Part shown: positions 37,537 to 45,544 of the stretch, one piece after another
Numbering within the stretch: position 1 is the stretch's first letter
Layout of the letters: each line of letters opens with the position of its first letter
NCBI RefSeq assembly: GCF_016805305.1
Contig: NZ_JAERQN010000001.1
Span: forward strand, 434,001 to 498,000
From: Falsiroseomonas ponticola
Lineage (GTDB): Bacteria > Pseudomonadota > Alphaproteobacteria > Acetobacterales > Acetobacteraceae
DNA: 64,000 bases
Direction of reading: 5' to 3'
Made by a program: the position numbers and the translations under genes
Notes under the pieces: model-generated
Told to the model about the DNA's origin: nothing
What the model saw: the letters and a program-made list of their open reading frames with translations, nothing else
The model's database searches: none

Positions 37537-37982
37537 CCCTGCATGATCTCCCGCGCCCAGTCCGGTTCGCGGACGGGGCCGCGCGGGTCGAAGCCCGTCA
37601 TGTGCGGCTTGATGTCGAGCACCGGCGTGCCGTCGATGGCATCCAGCCCCCGCACCCGCAGCACCATGCCCTCCACGCCCAGCAGCGCGCAGGTGGTGAC
37701 GCCGATCCGGTTCGGGCGGGGCGAGCCGCGCTGGCCGAGGATGCCGACGCGGGGCCAGTCCTGCCGCCCGCGGGGGTGGCGGGCATTGCGCTCCACCGAA
37801 GCGGGGTCGATGCGGTCGAAGACGAAGACGACCGTGACGTGGCTGAAGGCGTCAAGGCCGAGGGCGGCATCGGGGCCGAGCTGCGCGGGATCGAGCACGA
37901 TCCCGGCCTCCACCGCATCCCAGCCATCATCCACCGGCTCCGCCCGGCCGCCGCGGACATGGGCGATGGGCGCGAGGATCAT
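37527..37982 (-). CDS. TrmO-like tRNA (t6A37 N6)-methyltransferase
   Basis: A 151-aa TsaA/YaeB-fold protein. Motifs are GLDAFSHVTVVFVFDR, GILGQRGSPRPNRIGVTTC (SAM-binding RPNxIG) and LDIKPHMTGFDP. TrmO methylates N6-threonylcarbamoyladenosine at tRNA position 37. It is shorter than E. coli TrmO (235 aa), comprising just the catalytic beta-barrel, as in many archaeal and alphaproteobacterial members. It is 10 bp downstream of the TRAP permease gene in the same orientation. Confidence 0.85.
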   Translation of the reverse strand: MILAPIAHVRGGRAEPVDDGWDAVEAGIVLDPAQLGPDAALGLDAFSHVTVVFVFDRIDPASVERNARHPRGRQDWPRVGILGQRGSPRPNRIGVTTCALLGVEGMVLRVRGLDAIDGTPVLDIKPHMTGFDPRGPVREPDWAREIMQGYW

Positions 37983-37992
37983 GGGAACGACC

Positions 37993-39435
37993 TCACTGGA
38001 AGACCGGCACCGCCGGCATGTCCGGCTGCGCGGGGGGCGGCGGCAGGTCGATGGTCACCGTGCTGGGATCGACGCGCGGGCCGCGATCCAGCCAGTAGGT
38101 CACGCTCTCCGGCCAGAAGATCACGATGGCGACGAGGATGAGCTGCAGGCCGAGCCAGGGCACCGCGCCCCAGTAGATGTCCCGCGTCAGCACCGATTTC
38201 GGCGCGATGCCGCGGAGGTAGAACAGCGCGAAGCCGAAGGGCGGATGCATGAAGCTGGTCTGCAGGTTGATGCAGATGAGGACGCCGAACCAGACGAGGT
38301 CGATGCCGAGGTTCTTGGCGACCGGGGCCAGCAGCGGGATGACGATGAAGGCGATCTCGAAGAAGTCGAGGAAGAAGGCCAGGAAGAAGATGAAGACGTT
38401 GACGAAGATCAGGAAGCCGGTCTGGCCGCCCGGCAGCTGCGCCAGCAGGTGCTCGATCCAGATGCCGCCATCGACGCCCTGGAAGACGAGCGAGAAGACC
38501 GTGGCGCCGATCAGGATGAAGATGACCATGGCGGTGATGCGCATGGTGGTGCCCATGGCCTCGCGCACCAGCGGGCGCGTCAGGCGCCGGTTGATGGCGG
38601 CCAGCACCAGCGCGCCGACCACGCCCATGGCGCCGGCTTCCGTGGGCGTGGCCAGGCCGAGGAAGATGGTGCCGAGCACCATGAAGATCAGCACGATGCT
38701 CGGCACCATGCCCTTCAGCACGCGCCACCAGAGCCGCCAGGTCCGCGGCTCCAGCAATTCATCCGGCAGGGGCGGGACCTTGTGGGGGGCGAAGATGCTG
38801 ACCAGCGCGATGAAGGCGATGAAGAGCGCCAGCTGGAGGAAGGAGGGGCCGATCGCGCCCGCATACATGTCGCCCACACTCTGGCCGAGCTGGTCGCCCA
38901 GCACGATCAGCACGAGGGAGGGCGGGATGACCTGCGTGATGGTGCCGGATGCCGCGATGACGCCCGTCGCGATGCGCATGTCGTAGCCCGTGCGCATCAT
39001 GATGGGCAGGCTGATCATGCCCATGGCGATGACGGAAGCGGCCACCGTGCCGGTGATGGCGCCGAGGATGGCGCCCACGATGATGACGGCATAGGCAAGG
39101 CCGCCCGGCACCTTGCCGAAGAGCTGGCCGGTGCCTTCCAGCAAATCCTCCGCCAGGCCGCAGCGTTCCAGGATGGCGCCCATCAGCGTGAAGAAGGGGA
39201 TGGCCAGCAGCAGGTCGTTCGACAGGATGTTGAAGATGCGCAGCGGCAGGTTGAACATCCAGGCTTCCGGGAAGAAGCCCAGCGCGACCGAGATGAAGCC
39301 GAAGAAGAGGCCCACGGCGGCGAGCGAGAAGGCGGCCGGGAAGCCGATGAGCAGGAAGACGATGAGCCCCGCGAACATCAGCGGGGGCATCAGGTCCTCA
39401 TGCGGGATCGATGCGATGTAGGCGAAGATGTTCAT
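37993..39435 (-). CDS. TRAP transporter large permease (DctM family)
   Basis: A 480-aa integral membrane protein with about 12 helices. DctM motifs are LLLAIPFFTLMGAILERCG, GGLAYAVIIVGAILGAITGTVAASVIAMG, GTITQVIPPSLVLIVLGD and ATPTEAGAMGVVGALVLA. It catalyses Na+-driven uptake with a periplasmic DctP protein. The C-terminal tail after the last helix is proline-rich. The ATG at 39435 begins MNIFAYIASIPHEDL. The small permease gene lies 139 bp upstream; no DctP gene is in the window. Confidence 0.93.
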   Translation of the reverse strand: MNIFAYIASIPHEDLMPPLMFAGLIVFLLIGFPAAFSLAAVGLFFGFISVALGFFPEAWMFNLPLRIFNILSNDLLLAIPFFTLMGAILERCGLAEDLLEGTGQLFGKVPGGLAYAVIIVGAILGAITGTVAASVIAMGMISLPIMMRTGYDMRIATGVIAASGTITQVIPPSLVLIVLGDQLGQSVGDMYAGAIGPSFLQLALFIAFIALVSIFAPHKVPPLPDELLEPRTWRLWWRVLKGMVPSIVLIFMVLGTIFLGLATPTEAGAMGVVGALVLAAINRRLTRPLVREAMGTTMRITAMVIFILIGATVFSLVFQGVDGGIWIEHLLAQLPGGQTGFLIFVNVFIFFLAFFLDFFEIAFIVIPLLAPVAKNLGIDLVWFGVLICINLQTSFMHPPFGFALFYLRGIAPKSVLTRDIYWGAVPWLGLQLILVAIVIFWPESVTYWLDRGPRVDPSTVTIDLPPPPAQPDMPAVPVFQ

Positions 39436-39456
39436 CGTGCCCTCAAGTGGCGGGCG
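39428..39456. repeat. Sequence shared with 47087-47115
   Basis: These 29 bases overlap the dctM start codon and agree with 47087-47115 at 24 of 29 positions by eye, sharing CCCTCAAG and CGGGCG blocks. Both are followed by GC-rich inverted-repeat-like sequence. It suggests a second dispersed intergenic repeat family. In this copy it fills the 139-bp gap between dctQ and dctM. Confidence 0.4.
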
Positions 39457-39574
39457 CCGGCATCCGCCGGCTTGCCTTCGCGCCTGGGCACTGCGGCGCG
39501 GGGGCAAGCGGGGGCGCTGTGCGCGGGCCGCCATGGGCGGCCAAAAAATCGGGGTGGTACGCTGGCACGGGGGC

Positions 39575-40126
39575 CTACTGGTCCGGCCGGGCGTAGCTGG
39601 CGTGGAGGCGCCCATCCTCCAGCTTGATGCCGCGCAGCAGCGCCACGCGCTTCACCAGCTCCGACAGCCCCTGCACCGCCATCAGCGCGAAGCCGACCGG
39701 CAGCAGCAGCTTCACCGGCCAGCGGATCAGCCCGCCGGGGGAGGAGGAGGTTTCCGCCCGCACCCAGCTCTCCACGAAGAAGGGCCAGGTCATCCAGGCC
39801 AGCAGCGCCATGGCGGGCAGCAGGAACAGCGCGATGCCGACCACATCGACCCAGAGCCGCGCCCTTTCGCTGATCGAGCCGTAGATCAGGTCCACGCGCA
39901 CATGTTCGTTGCGGAACAGCGTATAGGCCGCGCCGAGCATCACCACGCCGGCGAAGAAGTACCACTGCACCTCCAGCCAGGCGTTGGAGCCGGAGGAGAA
40001 GCCGTAGCGCGCGAAGGCGTTGCCGGCGCTGATGAGGCAGGCGAGCAGCACCAGCCAATCGGCCAGGCGGCCGAAGGCGGTGTTCATGGCATCGACCGCG
40101 CGACTGAAGGCAAGCAAGGGGCCCAT
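39575..40126 (-). CDS. TRAP transporter small permease (DctQ family)
   Basis: A 183-aa four-helix membrane protein. LADWLVLLACLISAGNAFARY and the DctQ motif EVQWYFFAGVVMLGAAYTLFRNEHVRVDLIY are diagnostic. The length and topology fit the small membrane partner of DctM. It probably starts at the ATG at 40126. The gap to dctM (139 bp) is unusual, because these genes are normally adjacent or fused. The ~217 bp upstream (40127-40343) hold the divergent promoter region towards hyfB. Confidence 0.92.
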   Translation of the reverse strand: MGPLLAFSRAVDAMNTAFGRLADWLVLLACLISAGNAFARYGFSSGSNAWLEVQWYFFAGVVMLGAAYTLFRNEHVRVDLIYGSISERARLWVDVVGIALFLLPAMALLAWMTWPFFVESWVRAETSSSPGGLIRWPVKLLLPVGFALMAVQGLSELVKRVALLRGIKLEDGRLHASYARPDQ

Positions 40127-40343
40127 GGAGACGGGCGCACTCCCTGGATTTCGATGGTTTGGGCGCCGGGGGCGCCGAGTGGCGCCATCTAGCGCCGCCA
40201 ATCCCCCTTGGCCAAGGGCGATTCGGGCGTGCAACCCGGCGCATGGCCGGACCGTTGCGGGGCATCCATGATCCACCCGCCCCCTTCTGCCCCGACGGGT
40301 CCCTGCGTATCGTCACGGGCGTGACGTTCCCCGACACCCCGCC

Positions 40344-42374
40344 GTGCTGACGGCACTCTCCCTGACGCTGGCCGGGCTGGTGGTGCTGGCCGTCGTGCCG
40401 GTGCTGCTGGCCGGGCGGGGGCTGCCGGCCGGCGCGGCCGTGCATGGGGGGTCGCTGCTGGCCGCGCTGGTCTTCGCGGGCTGCGGGCTGGCCGCGCTGC
40501 TGGGCGGCGCGCCGGCGCCGCAGGCGCTGATGCCGGGCAGCTGGGCGCCGATGCTGCTGGCGCTCGATGGTCTGTCGGCCTGGTTCCTGCTGCTGCTGGG
40601 GCTGGCCGGGGCCTGTTCGGCGCTGTTCGCGCTGGCGCATGGCGGCCAGGCGCCGCCGCGCGTGCTGGCGGCCTATCCGCTGTTCCTCGGCGCCATGGCG
40701 CTGACGCTGCTGGCGGCCGATGGCTTCACCCTGCTGCTGGGGTTCGAGGCCATGTCCCTGGCCAGCTGGGTGCTGGTGGCGGCGGACCATGACCGTGACC
40801 ACGAACAGGGGGCGGAGAACCGCCGCGCCGCGCGGCTCTACCTGGTCTTCGCCATCCTGTCGGGCCTCTGCCTGGTGCCGGCCGTGGGGCTGCTGGCGGC
40901 GGGGGGCGACATGACCTTCGCCGCCATGCGCAACGCGCCGCCGGAGGGGCTGCGCGCCGCGGCCATCCTGGCGCTGGTGGTGGCGGGCGCGGGCGCCAAG
41001 GCGGGGCTGGTGCCCCTCCATGCCTGGCTGCCCTTGGCCCACCCGGCGGCGCCGAGCCATGTCTCCGCCCTGATGTCGGGGGCCATGACCAAGGTCGCGC
41101 TCTATGTCCTGGCGCGGCTGCTGCTGGACCTCAGCGGCCCCGCCCAGCCGATCTGGTGGGGGGTGCCGCTGCTGGTGCTGGGCGCGGCCTCCGCCGTGCT
41201 GGGGGCGCTGCGGGCGAATCTGGAGGAGGACAGCAAGACCCTGCTGGCCTGTTCCACCATCGAGAATGTGGGGCTGATCGCCATCGGGCTCGGCCTGGCC
41301 TGCGCCTTCCGGGCGGCCGACCTCGGGGCGCTGGCGGCGCTGGCGGCGGGGGCGGCCATGCTGCACGCGCTGAACCACGCGCTGTTCAAATCCCTGCTGT
41401 TCCTGGGGCTGGGGGAGGTGCTGCATGGGGCGGCGTCCCGGCGGCTCGATCGCCTCGGCGGGCTGATCCACGCCATGCCCTGGACGGCGGCCCTGGTGCT
41501 GGTGGGCGCCGGCGCGGCGGCGAGCCTGCCGCCGCTGTCCGGCTTCGCCGGCGAATGGCTGCTGCTGCAGGCGCTGCTGGCGGCCTGGCGGGTGGGGGAC
41601 CTCGCCTTCCAGGTGCTGGCGGTGGGGGTGGCGGCGATGGCGGCGCTGGCCGCGGCGCTGGCGGCGGCGGCGATGGTGCGGCTGTTCGGCATGGCCTTCC
41701 TCGGCCGGCCGCGCACGCCCCGCGCGGCGGGGGCGCAGGATGGGCCCTGGGCCGCCCGCGCGGCCCTGTTGCTGCCGGCGGGGCTGACGGTGCTGTTCGG
41801 CCTGCTGCCCGGGCCGATGCTGGCGCTGGCGGAGGCCGCGCTGCAGGTGCTGGTGCGGCAGGATGTGACGGGGCGCGCGACGGCGGGCGCCATCCGGGTG
41901 GGCGATGGCGCCGGGGCCTATATGCCGCTGGGCATCGCGGTCCTGCTGGCCGTGCTGGGGGCCGCCATCGTCTTCGCGGTGAAGCGCCGGGCGCCGGCGG
42001 GCGTGGCGCGCAGCCCGGCCTGGGATTGCGGCTTCATCGCGCCGCCGCAGCACCTGCCCTTCGGCGACCCGATCACCCAGCCCAGCGCCGCCGGGCTCGG
42101 CCAGCCGCTGCGGCGAATGCTGGGGAACCCGGTGCTGGCGGTGCATGAGGGGGTGACGATGCCACCGCCGGGCGATCCCTCCCCGGCGCGGATCGAGGCC
42201 GGATTCGCCGATCCCTCCGACCGGCTGCTGCTGGCGCCGCTGGCCAGGCTGCGGGATGCGGTGGTGGTCCGGACGGAGAGGCTGCGGGACCTGACGCTGG
42301 CGCAATGCCTGATGCTGCCCTTCGGCACGCTGGTCGCGCTGCTGGCGGTGATCGCCTGGCTGGAGGCGCGGTGA
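40344..42374 (+). CDS. hyfB: Hydrogenase-4 component B-like proton-pumping subunit
   Basis: A 676-aa antiporter-like membrane subunit related to HyfB/HycC and complex I NuoL/NuoN. About 16 hydrophobic segments are present. The conserved block AGAKAGLVPLHAWLPLAHPAAPSHVSALMSG appears in pieces (KAGLVPLHAWLPLAHPAAPS with the key Lys and His), with NLEEDSKTLLACSTIENVG and LNHALFKSLLFLGLG further on. It probably contributes to proton or Na+ translocation. Translation starts at a GTG. It is first in hyfB-hyfC-hyfE-hyfF-hyfG-orf-hyfI, and its stop overlaps the hyfC start (TGATG). Confidence 0.92.
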   Translation: MLTALSLTLAGLVVLAVVPVLLAGRGLPAGAAVHGGSLLAALVFAGCGLAALLGGAPAPQALMPGSWAPMLLALDGLSAWFLLLLGLAGACSALFALAHGGQAPPRVLAAYPLFLGAMALTLLAADGFTLLLGFEAMSLASWVLVAADHDRDHEQGAENRRAARLYLVFAILSGLCLVPAVGLLAAGGDMTFAAMRNAPPEGLRAAAILALVVAGAGAKAGLVPLHAWLPLAHPAAPSHVSALMSGAMTKVALYVLARLLLDLSGPAQPIWWGVPLLVLGAASAVLGALRANLEEDSKTLLACSTIENVGLIAIGLGLACAFRAADLGALAALAAGAAMLHALNHALFKSLLFLGLGEVLHGAASRRLDRLGGLIHAMPWTAALVLVGAGAAASLPPLSGFAGEWLLLQALLAAWRVGDLAFQVLAVGVAAMAALAAALAAAAMVRLFGMAFLGRPRTPRAAGAQDGPWAARAALLLPAGLTVLFGLLPGPMLALAEAALQVLVRQDVTGRATAGAIRVGDGAGAYMPLGIAVLLAVLGAAIVFAVKRRAPAGVARSPAWDCGFIAPPQHLPFGDPITQPSAAGLGQPLRRMLGNPVLAVHEGVTMPPPGDPSPARIEAGFADPSDRLLLAPLARLRDAVVVRTERLRDLTLAQCLMLPFGTLVALLAVIAWLEAR

Positions 42375-43333
42375 TGGGCTTCGTCACCGGCGTGCTGACC
42401 CAGGCGATCCACCTGGCGCTGATGCTGGCGGCGGCGCCGCTGGTGGTCGGCGTGATCCGCTGGCTGAAGGCGCGGATGATGGGGCGGATCGGCGCCAGCC
42501 CCCTCCAGCCCTTGCGGGATTTCCGCAAGCTGCTGCTGAAGCGGCCGGTGCTGGCCGACAATGCCAGCTGGATCAGCCGCGTGGCGCCCTATCTCGGCGC
42601 GGGGGCGGCGCTGGCCGCCGTTGCGCTGGTGCCCTCCTTCGCCCGTGGCATGGCCTTCGCGCCGCTGGCGGACCTCGTGCTGATCGCGGGGCTGCTGGCA
42701 CTGGGGCGCGTCGCCATGGCGCTGGCGGGGCTGGATGTGGGCACGGCCTTCGGGGGGCTCGGCGCGGCGCGGGAGATGAGCTTCGCGGCGCTGGCGGAGC
42801 CGGCACTGCTGCTGGCGGTGATGAGCTTCGCGATCCTGGCGGGGACCACCGGCCTCGATGCCATCGCGGCGACGTTCCAGGAGGGGGCGCTCGGCCTGCG
42901 CGTCTCGCTCGGCCTGGCGCTGGTGGCGCTGCTGGCGGTGGCGGTGGCGGAGAATGCGCGCATCCCGGTGGACAACCCCGCCACGCACCTGGAACTGACG
43001 ATGGTGCATGAGGCGATGATCCTGGAGGCCTCGGGCCGCCACCTGGCGCTGTGGGAGGCCGCGGCGGCGCTGCGGCTGACCCTCTGGCTGGCGCTGCTGG
43101 CGGCGATCTTCTTCCCCTTCGGCACGGCGCCGGCGGGCTTCGCGCCGCTGGGGTGGGTGGTGGGCTTGCTCGCCTTCCTGGCCAAGATGGGCGTGCTGTG
43201 CCTGGCGCTGGCCGCCTTCGAGAGTGCGATCGCCAAGATGCGGGTCTTCCGGGTGCCGGAATTCCTGGGGGCGGCGCTGCTGCTGGGGCTGCTGGGCGCG
43301 CTGCTGCTGTTCGTCTCCACGAGGCTGGCATGA
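42374..43333 (+). CDS. hyfC: Hydrogenase-4/formate hydrogenlyase membrane subunit (HyfC/HycD, NuoH-like)
   Basis: A 319-aa NuoH-like membrane subunit. RIGASPLQPLRDFRKLLLK and ENARIPVDNPATHLELTMVHEAM (the NuoH/HycD quinone-chamber-side loop with its acidic cluster) are diagnostic. About eight helices are visible. In complex I and Mbh-type complexes it links the peripheral arm to the pump subunits. The ATG at 42374 shares its A with the hyfB stop; a GTG at 42371 is possible. Its stop overlaps the hyfE start (ATGA). Confidence 0.92.
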   Translation: MGFVTGVLTQAIHLALMLAAAPLVVGVIRWLKARMMGRIGASPLQPLRDFRKLLLKRPVLADNASWISRVAPYLGAGAALAAVALVPSFARGMAFAPLADLVLIAGLLALGRVAMALAGLDVGTAFGGLGAAREMSFAALAEPALLLAVMSFAILAGTTGLDAIAATFQEGALGLRVSLGLALVALLAVAVAENARIPVDNPATHLELTMVHEAMILEASGRHLALWEAAAALRLTLWLALLAAIFFPFGTAPAGFAPLGWVVGLLAFLAKMGVLCLALAAFESAIAKMRVFRVPEFLGAALLLGLLGALLLFVSTRLA

Positions 43334-44007
43334 GTTTCGGCACGCCCGCCTATGACGTCGCGCATCTGCTGGGGGGCGGGGTGCTGCTGCTGTCCTTCGT
43401 GCTGCTCTACCAGCGGCGGATCGATGCGGTGATCAATGCCTTCGCCGTGCAGGGCGCGCTGCTGGCCGCCGCGGCGGCGTGGCAGGGCTACATCCAGGGG
43501 GCGGCGGGGCTCTACGTGACCGCCGTGATCGCGGTGGTGGCGAAGGCGGTGCTGATTCCGCTGGCGCTGCGCCATGTGCTGGGGCGCTTCGGCTTGCAGC
43601 GGGCGGTGGAGCCGGCGCTGGGCGTCGGGCCTTCGCTGCTGGCGGCGGTCGCGCTTGTCGGCCTCTCGGTGCTGGTGGTGCTGCCGATCACCGCCGGCCA
43701 GGCGCAGGCGCTGACGCGGGAGGATCTGGCGCTGGCGCTGTCCGTCGTGCTGCTGGGCATGCTGATGATGATCACGCGGCGGAATGCGATCAGCCAGGTG
43801 ATCGGGCTGATGAGCCTGGAGAACGGGCTGATCCTGGGTGCCGTCGCCGTCACGGGCATGCCGCTGGTGGTGGAGCTGTCCACGGCGGCGCTGGTGCTGA
43901 TGGTGGCGGTGGTGGGTGGCGTCGTCGTCTTCCAGATCAGGGGTCGGCTGGAGACGCTGGACACCTCGTTCCTGCATCGGGCGCGGGGGGAGGAGCCCCC
44001 CGCATGA
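43330..44007 (+). CDS. hyfE: Hydrogenase-4 component E-like membrane subunit
   Basis: A 225-aa membrane protein with about seven helices. The N-terminal region is HyfE-specific, and the C-terminal part (ISQVIGLMSLENGLILGAVAV ... VVELSTAALVLMVAVVGGVV) resembles NuoK, with the Glu in SLENG. It starts in an ATGA overlap with hyfC. The 79 bp behind it hold a double-hairpin repeat before hyfF, which breaks the overlap pattern. Confidence 0.9.
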   Translation: MSFGTPAYDVAHLLGGGVLLLSFVLLYQRRIDAVINAFAVQGALLAAAAAWQGYIQGAAGLYVTAVIAVVAKAVLIPLALRHVLGRFGLQRAVEPALGVGPSLLAAVALVGLSVLVVLPITAGQAQALTREDLALALSVVLLGMLMMITRRNAISQVIGLMSLENGLILGAVAVTGMPLVVELSTAALVLMVAVVGGVVVFQIRGRLETLDTSFLHRARGEEPPA

Positions 44008-44023
44008 TGACGCTCGACGCGGT

Positions 44024-44076
44024 CCAGGGTCCCGCTGGACCCTGGCGGGGGGTGCAGGGGGGCAGCGCCCCCCTGC
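44024..44076 (+). repeat. Dispersed double-hairpin intergenic repeat, diverged copy 2
   Basis: Hairpin A is CCAGGGTCC-CGCT-GGACCCTGG (44024-44045). Hairpin B is GCAGGGGGGC-AGC-GCCCCCCTGC (44054-44076). The order and spacing match the copies at 7404-7468 and 48122-48188. It lies between hyfE and hyfF, inside an otherwise gap-free operon, and may tune relative expression. Confidence 0.65.
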
Positions 44077-44086
44077 GGAACGTCCC

Positions 44087-45544
44087 ATGAGTTTCCACCT
44101 CCCCTGGGCCATCGTCTTCCTCCCCTGGATCGGCGCCGTCGCGCTCGCCGCCATGCCGCCGCGCGGCCGGGTGCCTGCCTTGGTGAACCTCGGCGTCTCC
44201 GCGCTCAGCCTGGTGCTCGCGCTGGTGCTGGTGGCGCAGCCCTATGGCGTGCAGGGCTGGACGCGGACGGATGCGCTGAACCTGCCCTTCGTGCTGCTGT
44301 CGGCCATCGTGGGCTGCACCACCGCCGCCTTCTCCGCCGCCACCGTCGATGCCGAGCGTTTCGACGAGCTGCGCGCGCGGGCCTATCACGCCGCCTTCCA
44401 GGTCTTCATGGGCGCGCAGTTCCTGGCGCTGCTGTCGGACAATCTCGGCGTCATGTGGGTGGCGATCGAGATCGCGACGCTCGCTTCCGTGCTGATGGTG
44501 GCGGTGCATGGCACGCCATCGGCCGTGGAGGCGGCGTGGAAGTTCTTCATCCTGTGCGGCGTCGGCATCGCCCTCGCCCTGTTCGGGACCATCCTGCTGT
44601 ACCTGGCGGCGCAGCCGGTGATCGGCGCGGGGGATCCGGGGCTGTCCTGGGGCGCGCTGATGGCGGTGGCGGCGCGCTGCGATGGCGGGGTGCTGGGCCT
44701 CGCCTTCGTCTTCCTGCTGGTGGGCTACGGCACCAAGGCCGGCCTCGTGCCGCTGCATTCCTGGCTGCCGGATGCGGAGGCCGAGGGCCCGCTGCCGATC
44801 AATGCCGTGCTGTCGGGGCTCCTGCTGAACGCCGCGCTGTTCGCCGTGCTGCGGGCCAAGGCGATCGTGGGCGCGCATCCGGATGCGATGGCGCCGGGGC
44901 CGCTGATGGTGGGCTTCGGCCTGGCGTCCCTGCTGCTGGCGGGCTTCGCGCTGTGGCGGCGGCGGGATGCCAGGCGGCTCTTCGCCTGGAGCAGCATCGA
45001 GCATATGGGCCTGGCGACCTTCGCCTTCGGCATCGGCGGCGCGGCCGCCAACCTGGCGGGGCTGCTGCACCTGCTGGGGCATTCGCTGGTGAAGTCGGGC
45101 GTCTTCTTCGCGATCGGCGCGGCGGCGCGGATCAAGGGCAGCCAGAAGGTCGCGGATATCGGCGGGCTGGCGGCCAGCCATCCCGGGCTCGGCTGGGCGC
45201 TGGCCTTGGGCATCGCGGCGCTGGCGGGGCTGCCGCCCTTCACGCTCTTCGTCTCCGAATTCTCCATGGTGGCGGCCGCGGCGGCGGCGCAGCCCTGGCT
45301 GCTGCTCCCGCTCGGCGTGGGGCTGCTGGTGGCGGCGGCGGCGCTGGTGACGGCGCTGCAGCGGCTCTGCCTCGGCACGCCCACGCCGGACAACCCGGCG
45401 GAGGGCGCCTTCACCCTGCCGGGCGGCCTGCTCTGGGCCAGCATCCCCACCTGGCTGCACCTGGTGCTGGCGGCGCTGCTGGCGCTGGCGGCGCCGGCGG
45501 GGCTGGCGGCGATGCTGCGCGAGGGCGCGAGGATGGTGGGATGA
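44087..45544 (+). CDS. hyfF: Hydrogenase-4 component F-like proton-pumping subunit
   Basis: A 485-aa antiporter-like subunit related to HyfF/NuoN. Key features are LGVMWVAIEIATLASVLMVAV (conserved Glu), AAWKFFILCGVGIALALFGTI, GYGTKAGLVPLHSWLPDAEAEGP (Lys and His/Asp of the half-channel) and FAWSSIEHMGLATFAFGIGG. Fourteen or so helices are expected. The stop overlaps the hyfG start (ATGA). Confidence 0.92.
   Translation: MSFHLPWAIVFLPWIGAVALAAMPPRGRVPALVNLGVSALSLVLALVLVAQPYGVQGWTRTDALNLPFVLLSAIVGCTTAAFSAATVDAERFDELRARAYHAAFQVFMGAQFLALLSDNLGVMWVAIEIATLASVLMVAVHGTPSAVEAAWKFFILCGVGIALALFGTILLYLAAQPVIGAGDPGLSWGALMAVAARCDGGVLGLAFVFLLVGYGTKAGLVPLHSWLPDAEAEGPLPINAVLSGLLLNAALFAVLRAKAIVGAHPDAMAPGPLMVGFGLASLLLAGFALWRRRDARRLFAWSSIEHMGLATFAFGIGGAAANLAGLLHLLGHSLVKSGVFFAIGAAARIKGSQKVADIGGLAASHPGLGWALALGIAALAGLPPFTLFVSEFSMVAAAAAAQPWLLLPLGVGLLVAAAALVTALQRLCLGTPTPDNPAEGAFTLPGGLLWASIPTWLHLVLAALLALAAPAGLAAMLREGARMVG

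Noticed and set aside
37993..40126. A complete TRAP transporter
   Set aside because: DctM and DctQ are present, but no DctP-like periplasmic binding protein is encoded next to them in the window.
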